The translations under genes were made by a program, and so were the position numbers. Below, in pieces: positions 47,079 to 54,925 of a stretch of 64,000 nucleotides of DNA. Positions within the stretch are counted from its first letter, which is position 1, and every line of letters starts with the position of its first letter. Source of the stretch: Hydrogenophilus sp. (GTDB lineage: Bacteria > Pseudomonadota > Gammaproteobacteria > Burkholderiales > Rhodocyclaceae). The notes beneath the pieces are model-generated. The model did not search any database and had not been told where the DNA came from. It saw nothing but the letters and a program-made list of their open reading frames with translations. The DNA is taken from positions 1-64,000 of the forward strand of contig JAOAEZ010000001.1 of NCBI GenBank assembly GCA_026416515.1, read 5' to 3'.

Positions 47079-47819
47079 ATGAGCGGATCGGTGCCACGCC
47101 AGTGGGTGTCGCTGGTCCGTCTGTTTGGGGAGACGGGATTAGCTCGCTTGGCAAAGGCCCATGTCGTGGTAGTGGGAATCGGCGGAGTGGGTTCGTGGGC
47201 GGCAGAGGCGTTGGCGCGCAGCGGAGTGGGGCGACTTACGCTGATCGATGGGGATGTGGTGAGTGAGAGCAACCTGAACCGACAGGTTCAGGCGACCGCA
47301 GCGGCGGTCGGCTTACCCAAGGGGGCAGCACTTGCTTCGCGTTTGAAAGAGATCGTTCCGGAGATCGCTATTTCGGTGATCGACGATTGGCTGACCGCTG
47401 ACGAGATCGAGCGATGGTTGATGCCATCCCCCGACGCCGTGCTGGATGCATGCGACGATCGGCGAACCAAAGTGGCGCTGGCGGTGTGGGCCCGCGCCCA
47501 TCGCGTTCCTTGTGTGCTGGTCGGAGCAGCAGGGGGAAAAGATGATCCGACCGCAGTCCGCGTGGTCGATTTGGCAAAAGCTGCCCACGATCCTCTATTG
47601 GCAAGGGTGCGGGCAGATCTGCGCCGCTACCACGGTTTTCCCCGCTCGCCGCGCGCGATGGGGGTAACGGTGGTGACCAGTTCACAGCCCATGAACCGCC
47701 CTGCTAACTTTTGCGAGGGAGGAAAGCTCTCGTGCGCGGGGTATGGCTCGGTGGTTACGGTTACAGCAACAATGGGTTTAGTGGCAGCACAGTGGGTGAT
47801 CTCTACTGTGGTAAGATAA
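47079..47819 (+). CDS. tcdA: tRNA threonylcarbamoyladenosine dehydratase
   Basis: ThiF/E1-like enzyme (TcdA, formerly CsdL/YgdL) that cyclises t6A37 of tRNA to ct6A with ATP. The 246-residue protein has the nucleotide motif VVVVGIGGVGSWAAEALARS, the ThiF pattern DGDVVSESNLNRQVQAT and DACDDRRTKVALAVWA. The C-terminal membrane-like segment (VTVTATMGLVAAQWVI) is typical of TcdA. It is 21 bases after ssb; there is no csdA/csdE partner here. Confidence 0.93.
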   Translation: MSGSVPRQWVSLVRLFGETGLARLAKAHVVVVGIGGVGSWAAEALARSGVGRLTLIDGDVVSESNLNRQVQATAAAVGLPKGAALASRLKEIVPEIAISVIDDWLTADEIERWLMPSPDAVLDACDDRRTKVALAVWARAHRVPCVLVGAAGGKDDPTAVRVVDLAKAAHDPLLARVRADLRRYHGFPRSPRAMGVTVVTSSQPMNRPANFCEGGKLSCAGYGSVVTVTATMGLVAAQWVISTVVR

Positions 47820-47846
47820 GTTACCCTTGCGGCGTTCGACGGTGTT

Positions 47847-48626
47847 ATGCGTATCCTTCTTTCAAACGATGATGGCTACTTTTCGCCCGGCCTTGAGGCA
47901 CTGGCGGCCGCATTGGCTCCGTACGGTGAGGTGACTGTCGTCGCCCCAGAGCGGGATCGAAGCGGGGCGAGCAACTCACTGACTTTGGACCGGCCGTTGA
48001 TGTTGCGCCGAGCCCCCAATGGGTTTTGGTTTGTCAATGGAACGCCGAGCGACTGTGTCCATTTGGCGGTAACGGGGATGCTCGAGATTGCCCCCGATAT
48101 TGTGGTTTCGGGGATCAACTTGGGCGCCAATATGGGGGATGACACTATCTACTCGGGGACAGTGGCAGCCGCGATGGAAGGATACCTTCTGGGAGTGCCG
48201 GCGATTGCGATTTCATTGGTCAGTAAAAATCCGCAAAGTTTTGTGACAGCAGCTTGGGTAGCGGCGCGCTTGGTCGAGCGGGCCTCCTCCGTTCCGTTGG
48301 GTCGTCTATTGCTCAATGTCAATGTGCCCGATCTGCCTTTAGCAGAGTTAAAGGGAATTCAGGTGACCCGCTTAGGGCGCCGCCATAAAGCAGAAGCGGT
48401 GATCCGCAGTACTAACCCAAGGGGAGAGACAGTGTACTGGGTGGGCCCTGCGGGAAAAGCCGCTGATGCCGGAGAGGGAACCGACTTTTACGCTGTCGAA
48501 AACGGTTATGTTTCGGTGACGCCCTTGCAGATCGATCTCACCGATTATGGCTCTATGACGATGGTTGCGAAGTGGTTAGCGCAACCGGCCTCTTCCGGTC
48601 GGGGGGAAATCTATGGTCCTGTGTAA
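47847..48626 (+). CDS. surE: 5'/3'-nucleotidase SurE
   Basis: Metal-dependent nucleotidase and exopolyphosphatase active in stationary phase. The 259 residues include the metal-binding N-terminus [20 protein letters not shown], the residues in [28 protein letters not shown] and [23 protein letters not shown] 47847 has only a weak ribosome binding site. It overlaps nlpD by 14 bases. The pcm gene often found between surE and nlpD is absent. Confidence 0.97.
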   Translation: MRILLSNDDGYFSPGLEALAAALAPYGEVTVVAPERDRSGASNSLTLDRPLMLRRAPNGFWFVNGTPSDCVHLAVTGMLEIAPDIVVSGINLGANMGDDTIYSGTVAAAMEGYLLGVPAIAISLVSKNPQSFVTAAWVAARLVERASSVPLGRLLLNVNVPDLPLAELKGIQVTRLGRRHKAEAVIRSTNPRGETVYWVGPAGKAADAGEGTDFYAVENGYVSVTPLQIDLTDYGSMTMVAKWLAQPASSGRGEIYGPV

Positions 48627-49491
48627 GCTTCCTAAAAAGTGGCTAATTCGGGCCCTGTGGGGGGGAGTGGCGGTGGGTTTGAGCGCGTGTGCTTCCGTGG
48701 TGAAATCGCCTGTCGTCGACCGCAGCCCGACGCTGCCTTCTTCTCAATCGCCGGCGGCCCAACCAGCAGCTCCTCCCCAACCTACTGCAGCGATTCCGGA
48801 GTTTCACCGTGTTGCCCCGGGGGAGACCCTTTCTCAGATTGCCAGACGGTACGGTCTTACCAGCGAGACCTTGGCTCAGCTCAATGGAATTTCCGATCCT
48901 AATCGCATTTTCGTGGGACAACAGTTGAGATTGCGTCCGGGCACGGGGGGAGAGAGCAGCGGTGTACAGGTAATCCCTGTGGGTGAGTCGCCGCCGCCAC
49001 CGCCCGCTTCGGCAGAGGTGCCGCGGGGGGGACGAGTAGGGGGGGGAACCTCTACGGCGGCACTTTCTCCCCAGGGCGGAGGAGCCTCTTCAGATCCTTC
49101 AACTCCCCCGTCGGCGACGACAGGAACGCAGTGGGTTTGGCCGGCCCATGGAGCTATTCTTACGAAGTTTGACGGCAACCAGCATAAAGGAATCGATATC
49201 GGCGGCAAGGTGGGTGACCCAGTCATGGCAGCGGCCGATGGGAAGGTTTCCTACGTGGGCGAGGGAATCGAAGGGTTTGGGTTGATGGTCATTCTGCAAC
49301 ACCCAGGGGATTTTGTCTCGGTTTACGCCCACAATCAAAAGACAAATGTGAAAGAGGGGGATACGGTTAAGCGAGGACAGGTGATCGCCCAAATGGGCCA
49401 GACCGGTAACGCCGACCGTCCAAAGCTTCATTTTCAAATTCGGAGGGCTGGAAAAGCCCTCGATCCTGAGACCTTGCTTCCAAAACGGTAG
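48613..49491 (+). CDS. nlpD: NlpD-type lipoprotein with LysM and M23 domains
   Basis: Outer-membrane lipoprotein that activates a cell-wall amidase during division. The 292-residue precursor has a signal peptide with lipobox LSAC (about residue 26), a proline-rich spacer, a LysM peptidoglycan-binding domain ([20 protein letters not shown]), a G/P/S-rich linker and a C-terminal LytM/M23 domain. Two zinc positions remain in HKGIDIGG, but the usual H-x-H of active M23 enzymes reads K-L-H ([10 protein letters not shown]). This fits a regulatory, non-hydrolytic role. It lies directly before rpoS, the classical arrangement in which rpoS is transcribed from inside nlpD. Confidence 0.94.
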   Translation: MVLCKLPKKWLIRALWGGVAVGLSACASVVKSPVVDRSPTLPSSQSPAAQPAAPPQPTAAIPEFHRVAPGETLSQIARRYGLTSETLAQLNGISDPNRIFVGQQLRLRPGTGGESSGVQVIPVGESPPPPPASAEVPRGGRVGGGTSTAALSPQGGGASSDPSTPPSATTGTQWVWPAHGAILTKFDGNQHKGIDIGGKVGDPVMAAADGKVSYVGEGIEGFGLMVILQHPGDFVSVYAHNQKTNVKEGDTVKRGQVIAQMGQTGNADRPKLHFQIRRAGKALDPETLLPKR

Positions 49492-49496
49492 AGACC

Positions 49497-50498
49497 GTGG
49501 TACGCAGCGCAGACGCTCCGAAAAGCGAGCAGTTATGGTCGGATGAGTGGAGAGAGGGGGAAGGGCAGGGCGTCCCCATGTTTCCAGATGGGGAGGGAGA
49601 GGAAGAGCCGCTCGGACTTCCCGAGATGCTGCTGCCGTTGGAGAGCGATCCAGAGGCAGAGGAGGATCTCCTTTTATCTGATCTGACTCAGCGTTATTTA
49701 GAGGCGATCGGTCCTTTTTCCCTTTTGTCGGCAGATGAGGAGATTTCAGTGGCGCGTCGCGCACAGAAAGGGGATGAAGCGGCGCGCCGGGAGATGATCG
49801 AGCGCAATTTGAAGTTAGTGGTCAGCATCGCTAAAAATTACCAAAATCGCGGTTTACCGTTGATGGACCTCATCGAGGAGGGAAATCTAGGGTTAATTCG
49901 GGCGATCGAAAAGTTTGATCCCGACCGCGGTTTTCGTTTCTCAACCTACGCGACGTGGTGGATCCGCCAGGCGATTGAACGGGCGATCGTGGCGCAAGCG
50001 AGAACTGTGCGACTGCCGACTCATGTGGAGCGACGCTTGAGTCGCTTGCGAGTTGCCCAGCGGCAGTTGCAGGGCGATGAAGGAGGAGGGGATCAAGCAC
50101 TGGCTGAGTGGTTGGGGGTAGAGCTCGATAAGTTGCAAGAGCTGCAACAGATCAGCGCCCATTCCCAGTCGTTGGACGTCGGTGTGGGGGAGGATGAGCG
50201 GCGCTCGTGGTTGGATCAAATCCCAGCCGATGAGAGCGTCCAGCCCGAGGCGCAGGTGATGTCACAAGAGGTTGGGGAGGTGGTGCGCCGCTGGCTTAAC
50301 AAACTTCCGACCCGTTACGCTTATATCGTTACACGCCGTTTTGGCCTCGACGGGGGCGATCCTGCTACCCTCGAGGAGATCTCTATGGAGGTAGGGCTTA
50401 CCCGCGAACGGGTTCGCCAGATTCAGCTCGATGCGCTGCGGAGATTGCGGCGAGAAGTTCGGCAGGCGGGCTTGCGCCCCGATGAAATTCTGGATTGA
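49497..50498 (+). CDS. rpoS: RNA polymerase sigma factor RpoS
   Basis: Sigma factor of stationary phase and the general stress response. The 333-residue protein has an acidic N-terminus, region 1.2 ([20 protein letters not shown]), region 2 ([20 protein letters not shown] then [15 protein letters not shown]), region 3 and the region 4.2 helix-turn-helix [20 protein letters not shown]. Length and nlpD context separate it from RpoD and RpoH. The GTG start at 49497 follows the nlpD stop by five bases; a later start in the acidic region is possible. Confidence 0.93.
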   Translation: MVRSADAPKSEQLWSDEWREGEGQGVPMFPDGEGEEEPLGLPEMLLPLESDPEAEEDLLLSDLTQRYLEAIGPFSLLSADEEISVARRAQKGDEAARREMIERNLKLVVSIAKNYQNRGLPLMDLIEEGNLGLIRAIEKFDPDRGFRFSTYATWWIRQAIERAIVAQARTVRLPTHVERRLSRLRVAQRQLQGDEGGGDQALAEWLGVELDKLQELQQISAHSQSLDVGVGEDERRSWLDQIPADESVQPEAQVMSQEVGEVVRRWLNKLPTRYAYIVTRRFGLDGGDPATLEEISMEVGLTRERVRQIQLDALRRLRREVRQAGLRPDEILD

Positions 50499-50515
50499 GG
50501 GAGGAGGAGAGCGCT

Positions 50516-51445
50516 GTGTCATCGGTTGCCCTGATCAGCCATCCCGATTGCCTTCGGCATTGGATGGGGGAATACCATCCCGAAGCTCCGCAGCGGATCA
50601 CTGAGGTCCAGGATCATCTGCTGCGACAGGGGCTGGATGTCTATTTGGTCCATCATGAAGCGCCATTGGTGCCACGGATAGCGCTCGAGCGAGTCCATGA
50701 TCCCATTTACCTCGATGCGTTGGAGGCGAGTGTACCCACAAAAGGATTGGTCCATCTCGATCCCGACACAGCGATGAATCCCGATACGTTGATCGCCGCA
50801 AAGCGGGCAGCAGGAGCAGCAGTTCGAGCGGTGGATCTGGTGTTGAACGGCGAGGTGAGTAGCGCTTTTTGCTTAGTTCGCCCGCCGGGGCACCACGCCG
50901 AACGGTCGCGCGCGATGGGGTTCTGTTTTTTTAATAATGTCGCGGTTGCGGCGGCACACGCGCTGGCCCATGGGTTAGCACGGGTAACCATTGTCGATTG
51001 GGACGTTCATCATGGAAACGGCACCGAGGAGATCTTTCGGGCCGATCCTAGAGTGCAGATGGTGAGCATTTTCCAACACCCTTTCTATCCCTATCGCGGA
51101 ACCAAAAATCAGCCTCCGCATATGGTCAATGTCCCGCTGCCGGCCTATTCAGGAAGCAACGAGTTCCGGCAGGTAGTTACCGAAAAGTGGCTGCCGGCGA
51201 TACGGGCTCATCGGCCGGAGATGATTTTGATTTCGGCGGGGTTCGATTCGCATATAGAGGATGATATGGGGGCATTGGCGCTGCGAGAGAGCGATTATGG
51301 ATGGGCCACCTTGCAATTGATCGCCGCCTTGCGCGAGATAACGGGCGGAAGTGCCCCGATCGTCTCCGTTTTGGAGGGGGGATACGCTTTGAGTTCACTC
51401 GCCCGCTCGGTGGCCGCCCATCTCAAAGCGATGATCGAAGGTTAG
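50516..51445 (+). CDS. Histone deacetylase-like (class II HDAC/AcuC-type) amidohydrolase
   Basis: Zinc amidohydrolase of the arginase/deacetylase fold; bacterial members act on acetylpolyamines or acetyl-lysine proteins. The 309-residue protein carries the family motifs HPEAPQRITE at the N-terminus, LVRPPGHHAERSRAMGFCFF with the catalytic His pair, IVDWDVHHGNGTEEIF with zinc-binding Asp and His, and LISAGFDSHIEDDMGALALR with the second zinc-binding Asp. GTG 50516 was chosen because GGAGGAGGAG lies just upstream; an in-frame TTG at 50495 overlaps the rpoS stop. Its stop overlaps the convergent gene by four bases. Confidence 0.92.
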   Translation: MSSVALISHPDCLRHWMGEYHPEAPQRITEVQDHLLRQGLDVYLVHHEAPLVPRIALERVHDPIYLDALEASVPTKGLVHLDPDTAMNPDTLIAAKRAAGAAVRAVDLVLNGEVSSAFCLVRPPGHHAERSRAMGFCFFNNVAVAAAHALAHGLARVTIVDWDVHHGNGTEEIFRADPRVQMVSIFQHPFYPYRGTKNQPPHMVNVPLPAYSGSNEFRQVVTEKWLPAIRAHRPEMILISAGFDSHIEDDMGALALRESDYGWATLQLIAALREITGGSAPIVSVLEGGYALSSLARSVAAHLKAMIEG

Positions 51446-52566
51446 CGAGAGAGGCGTAGCGCTTCGAAACGGTTACGGGCTTCGCCTGTCAAAAGAGCGC
51501 GACGAGCGAGTTCAGCGCCTGCCGCGAGGGAGGGGGCTCTACCCGTGTGCCAGAGGGCGACAGCGGCGGAAAGAACCAGAGCATCGAAAGTGGCTCCCGG
51601 TTTTCCGGCAAGGGCGGCGAGGCCCGCTTCGGCAGCTGCGCGAGCAGCGGCACGTGCGTCGAATATCTCTTCGGGTTCGACTTCAGTCTCCGCGACGTCG
51701 CCTCTGCTTCCGGGTAAGAGCGGCGCGCGGATATTTTGAACGATCCCGAGATCAGTAGGATCGACGCTCTCTTCGATAAAGTCGCCTTCGCCGGTCCAGC
51801 GGAGGAGTTTAGTCGGTTGCCGCAGCGATGGAGAAAAACCTCCCTCTATCCCTTTGACAATTGCCGCTGAGGAGAAACCGGCTTCTCGGGCCAAAAGGGC
51901 ATACAGACGTGCATAGGGGGGATGGACATAGCTGCTGAGAAGGTGGGTGGCGTTTTGAGCCATCACAGGATGCGTGACCGTTTCCAAAGTAGTCAGCGCA
52001 GTTCGCTTGATCATCGTGATGCGCAGCGGCAAAAGGGCATAGAGCGCCGGCGCATACTGGCGTTGGTCGCAATAGGCCCAACCGCACCGTTCGAGTTGAA
52101 CGGCCGCCGCCGCTGGGGTCAGGTCAGTGGCGATCCCCGCTGCAGCAAGGACTGCATGGTGAGTGGTGCCAAATTTCGGTCCAAGGAGCGCTACCCCAAC
52201 CGATAGCGTGGGGAGACCACAGGCAGCTAACAGAGGGGGAAGGAAAGGGGTGGCCGGCAACGAGCGGTTGTAACCGTCGAACGGATCGGCGAGAATGGCA
52301 AGCTCCGCGATGGGTGCCGTTACCGGCGGCGTCAACTCCAGGAGCGCTTCTAAAAGCCCGAAGTACTCTTCTTCCGTTTCGCGTTTCATGCGCAGCGCGA
52401 TCAGAAAGACCGCGGTTTGAATGGGATCGATTTCGCCGCGCAATACCGCCGCTAGCGCTGCCCGTGCTTCGGTTCGAGAGAGGTCCTTGGAGAGGTGGGG
52501 CCCCGTGGCAATGCGGCCGATGGCATACTTCATCGCTTGCTGTCCATCGGTAAGCGGGTAAAGCAT
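51442..52566 (-). CDS. ybiB: TrpD2/YbiB-like glycosyltransferase-fold protein
   Basis: The 374-residue protein has the fold of anthranilate phosphoribosyltransferase (nucleoside phosphorylase class III) but belongs to the YbiB/TrpD2 branch, whose E. coli member binds DNA and has no shown TrpD activity. It has the N-terminal helical region with LSRTEARAALAAVLRGEIDP and QTAVFLIALRMKRETEEEYF. The usual glycine-rich GTGGD PRPP motif is replaced in the FDGYNRSLPATPFLPPLLA region. GPKFGTTHHAVLAA, SSYVHPPYARLYAL and VKGIEGGFSPSLRQPT follow. ATG 52566 has a perfect AGGAG six to seven bases upstream. It is the second gene of a minus-strand pair diverging from dsr. Confidence 0.85.
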   Translation of the reverse strand: MLYPLTDGQQAMKYAIGRIATGPHLSKDLSRTEARAALAAVLRGEIDPIQTAVFLIALRMKRETEEEYFGLLEALLELTPPVTAPIAELAILADPFDGYNRSLPATPFLPPLLAACGLPTLSVGVALLGPKFGTTHHAVLAAAGIATDLTPAAAAVQLERCGWAYCDQRQYAPALYALLPLRITMIKRTALTTLETVTHPVMAQNATHLLSSYVHPPYARLYALLAREAGFSSAAIVKGIEGGFSPSLRQPTKLLRWTGEGDFIEESVDPTDLGIVQNIRAPLLPGSRGDVAETEVEPEEIFDARAAARAAAEAGLAALAGKPGATFDALVLSAAVALWHTGRAPSLAAGAELARRALLTGEARNRFEALRLSR

Positions 52567-52605
52567 CTTTTTCTCCTCAGATTTCGGACTGTTTTGGCGA
52601 AACTG

Positions 52606-53319
52606 TTAGGGGCGAGAGGGGGTACCAAAGACAACCCGCTCTAACCCTTGCATCATGACCCAACGCGCTTCGAGGTTGTAGAATACTCCGGCGCGGATAC
52701 GGACTTGATTTTCCGGTGTTTCCGCATAAGGAAGAAGGACGTCGCGCATGAGCCGCGAATGGCCTATGTCGAGGACGACATGTTCGGTGAAAAGTTCGAG
52801 CGCTTCGTCGGTGATTCCCGGGATTTTCCGCAGCCCTTTGAGGAATTCCGTGTACATGTGCGGAATCGGCCACTCCATTGCAATTCCTACGGCTGCAGCC
52901 GCGGCCAACCAGTCGCCCGTTCGAGTAAAAGCCATCATCGCGTCAATATAAAGGCGAAGCTCCGGAAAGAGCGTCCCCCCTGCTGCGATGAGCTCCTCTG
53001 CTACTCCGACGCCGCGCATAAAACGACGATACATCGCCATGTGGGTCCGAGCTTCGTTACCGTTGCCATACTCATCGGCCAAAATTTGGGCTAGGGCAAA
53101 TTGGATCTGTTCATCTTCCGCTAGTCCTAACGCATTGGCTTGGTAACGGCGCGTGCGAAGAATATGAGGGTAGTAAGCGAGCGCAAAGCGTTGCGCTGCT
53201 TCGATGGGAAAATGCGAAAGGGTGGCTAGCCTCCGCGTAAAACCTTCGTTAAAGACAGGGTGGCGGAGAATCTCCGCCTCTAAAAGGGTCATGAAATCTT
53301 CCGCTGCTGAGCAGCCCAT
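52606..53319 (-). CDS. Haem-oxygenase-like diiron oxidase (HDO / CADD-PqqC-like) protein
   Basis: A 237-residue, all-helical protein with the metal-ligand pattern of the haem-oxygenase-like diiron family (CADD, SznF and UndA are studied members). ILADEYGNGNEARTHMAMY gives an Asp/Glu plus His93, GIAMEWPIPHMYTEF gives Glu149, and FTEHVVLDIGHSRLM gives H-x3-D-x2-H (His180, Asp184, His187). HDO enzymes use O2 for oxidative chemistry on small molecules or amino acids; the related Chlamydia and Nitrosomonas proteins support p-aminobenzoate synthesis. The substrate here is unknown. CGGAGC precedes ATG 53319. It is 39 bases upstream of ybiB on the same strand and diverges from dsrA, suggesting shared regulation, which is inference. 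Confidence 0.82.
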   Translation of the reverse strand: MGCSAAEDFMTLLEAEILRHPVFNEGFTRRLATLSHFPIEAAQRFALAYYPHILRTRRYQANALGLAEDEQIQFALAQILADEYGNGNEARTHMAMYRRFMRGVGVAEELIAAGGTLFPELRLYIDAMMAFTRTGDWLAAAAAVGIAMEWPIPHMYTEFLKGLRKIPGITDEALELFTEHVVLDIGHSRLMRDVLLPYAETPENQVRIRAGVFYNLEARWVMMQGLERVVFGTPSRP

Positions 53320-53336
53320 GGAAATGCTCCGAGAGA

Positions 53337-53369
53337 AGAGGAAAATCCTCTATCATGCGCATTATGCCA
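53337..53369. promoter_or_regulatory. Divergent promoter/operator between the HDO gene and dsr
   Basis: The perfect inverted repeat AGAGGA-AAA-TCCTCT occupies 53337-53351. On the plus strand its last base begins TATCAT (53351-53356), a five-of-six -10 with no good -35, as expected for an activator-dependent promoter. On the minus strand TGGCATAAT (53369-53361) is an extended -10 box that would start transcription near 53354. The repeat would thus touch both promoters. The binding protein is unknown. Confidence 0.5.
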
Positions 53370-53379
53370 AAGGAGGCGA

Positions 53380-53496
53380 ATGAGACCGTTATGCTGCAGT
53401 GCACTAACCCAAAAAGGGATTAAGAATCTTCCCCTGCAGGTGCCGCGATCACGCCTTCATGAGAATAGAGCCATTTATGATCAAATCGTAAAATAG
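53380..53496 (+). CDS. 38-residue candidate leader peptide upstream of dsrA
   Basis: A short frame begins M-R-P-L-C-C and ends Y-D-Q-I-V-K before TAG. It has a near-ideal AAAGGAGG Shine-Dalgarno at 53369-53376, three bases before the ATG, stronger than that of many genes in the window though the spacing is short. It lies 52 bases before dsrA and downstream of a candidate promoter at 53351-53356. Two adjacent Cys codons at positions 5 and 6 could let ribosome progress sense cysteine supply, as in known cysteine-containing upstream frames of other bacteria. No hydrophobic segment or known family is visible. It could also be chance. Confidence 0.4.
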   Translation: MRPLCCSALTQKGIKNLPLQVPRSRLHENRAIYDQIVK

Positions 53497-53548
53497 TTTA
53501 ACTAAGCGCTCGATGGTGAGCAGCCCAACGGCAGGAAAGGAGAAAGAG

Positions 53549-54859
53549 ATGAAACCGATGCACCCGACCCCTTTGCTCGACGAGTTGGAAAAGGGCCCAT
53601 GGCCGAGTTTTGTCACCGGGATTAAACGGCTGGCAAAAGACAAAGAGATGATGGTGGATCTGCTGGGACAGTTGGAGACCTCCTATGAGACGCGGTTGGG
53701 ATATTGGAAAGGAGGGACTGTTTCGGTATTCGGATACGGGGCAGGGGTTATTCCGCGCTTTACCGAACTAAAAGACGAAAATGGGAAACCGAAATTTCCG
53801 GCCGCAGCGGAGTTCCATACATTGCGGGTGATGCCACCGGCAGGAATGCACTATAGCACCGATATTTTGCGCAAGCTGTGCGATATCTGGGAGCGTTGGG
53901 GCTCGGGTTTGATCGCGCTCCACGGTCAGTCGGGCGATATTATGTTCCAAGGAGCTACCACCGAAAACGTGCAGTGGGCCTGGGAGGAGATCAACGAGTT
54001 GGGTTTTGACCTCGGTGGGGCAGGAGCGGGCGTTCGCACAGCGATGTCGTGTGTGGGGGCGGCTCGGTGTGAACAGAGTTGCTATAACGAGGCGGAGGCC
54101 CATCGGGCGGTGATCAACAGCGTGTTGCATCACATTCATCGTCCGTCATTGCCGTACAAATTTAAGTTTAAATTTTCGGGTTGCCCGAACGATTGTATGA
54201 ACTCGGTACAGCGCTCCGACTTTGCCGTAATCGGGATTTGGCGCGACAATATCCAGACCGACGCAGAGCTGGCGAAGCGGTGGGTGGAGAAGAACGGGGG
54301 TCCAGAGGGAGCGATCGCCAATGTGGTCGATTGGGTCATAAACCGCTGTCCTACTAAAGCGATCCAGTTGAAGCGTAAGGATCAGGTGAAAGAGGGCGAG
54401 TCGATCAGCAGCGTGGCGTTGACCGAGCAATGGGCGCTGGAGATCGAGAACCGCGATTGCGTGCGGTGTATGCATTGCATCAATGTGATGACGGGAGCGT
54501 TGGCTCCGGGTAAAGATCGCGGGGCGGCGATCCTGATCGGCGGTAAACGGACCTTGAAGATCGGCGACTTGATGGGGACGGTGGTGATTCCTTTCATGAA
54601 GCTCGACACCGATGAGGATCGGCAGAAATTGGTGGAACTAGCTCATAAGGTGATCGATTTCTTTGCCGATAATGCCTTAGAGCATGAGCGAATTGGCGAG
54701 ATGATCGATCGAATCGGGTTGGTTCCATTCCTCGAGGCGATCGGAATCGACCCCGATCCCAATATGGTGATCCATCCCCGTTCTAACCCGTTCGTGCGCA
54801 CCGATGGGTGGGACGAGGAGGTGGCTCGGATCAAAGCGAAAAAAGCGCAGGTAGCGTAA
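53549..54859 (+). CDS. dsrA: Dissimilatory sulfite reductase alpha subunit (oxidative type)
   Basis: DsrA, with DsrB, forms the cytoplasmic alpha2beta2 sirohaem-4Fe-4S enzyme; in sulfur oxidisers it runs in reverse, releasing sulfite from DsrC-bound sulfur. The 436-residue protein has the cluster motif C-x5-C and C-x3-C (Cys168, Cys174, Cys212, Cys216; SCVGAARCEQSC and SGCPNDC). A ferredoxin-like insertion follows with Cys304, Cys307 and Cys310 in DCVRCMHC. ATG 53549 has AAGGAG at 53537-53542; an ATG at 53513 would add 12 residues. It heads the operon dsrABEFHCMKLJOP. The dsrE/F/H and dsrL neighbours argue for the oxidative direction. Confidence 0.97.
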   Translation: MKPMHPTPLLDELEKGPWPSFVTGIKRLAKDKEMMVDLLGQLETSYETRLGYWKGGTVSVFGYGAGVIPRFTELKDENGKPKFPAAAEFHTLRVMPPAGMHYSTDILRKLCDIWERWGSGLIALHGQSGDIMFQGATTENVQWAWEEINELGFDLGGAGAGVRTAMSCVGAARCEQSCYNEAEAHRAVINSVLHHIHRPSLPYKFKFKFSGCPNDCMNSVQRSDFAVIGIWRDNIQTDAELAKRWVEKNGGPEGAIANVVDWVINRCPTKAIQLKRKDQVKEGESISSVALTEQWALEIENRDCVRCMHCINVMTGALAPGKDRGAAILIGGKRTLKIGDLMGTVVIPFMKLDTDEDRQKLVELAHKVIDFFADNALEHERIGEMIDRIGLVPFLEAIGIDPDPNMVIHPRSNPFVRTDGWDEEVARIKAKKAQVA

Positions 54860-54876
54860 GCGCTTGGAGTGATGCG

Positions 54877-54900
54877 GGCGGGAAGGGAGCGCTTCCCGCC
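54877..54900 (+). other. Intercistronic hairpin between dsrA and dsrB
   Basis: A perfect 9-bp stem, GGCGGGAAG at 54877-54885 and CTTCCCGCC at 54892-54900, has a 6-base loop in the 66-base dsrA-dsrB spacer. There is no U-tract after it, so it is more likely an mRNA stability or processing element than a terminator. Confidence 0.7.
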
Positions 54901-54925
54901 GATCGGTCAATCCGGAGGTTAGAAA

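Noticed and set aside
51442-52566. True anthranilate phosphoribosyltransferase (trpD)
   Set aside because: The glycine-rich PRPP motif is altered and no other trp gene is nearby; the protein fits the YbiB/TrpD2 branch.
53489-53494. TAAAAT as the main dsrA -10 box
   Set aside because: It matches five of six positions but no -35 lies 16-18 bases upstream and it overlaps the stop of the leader frame; TATCAT at 53351 is at least as plausible. Left undecided.
54877-54900. Rho-independent terminator between dsrA and dsrB
   Set aside because: The stem is strong but no U-tract follows, and premature termination between two obligate subunits is improbable; kept as an intercistronic hairpin.
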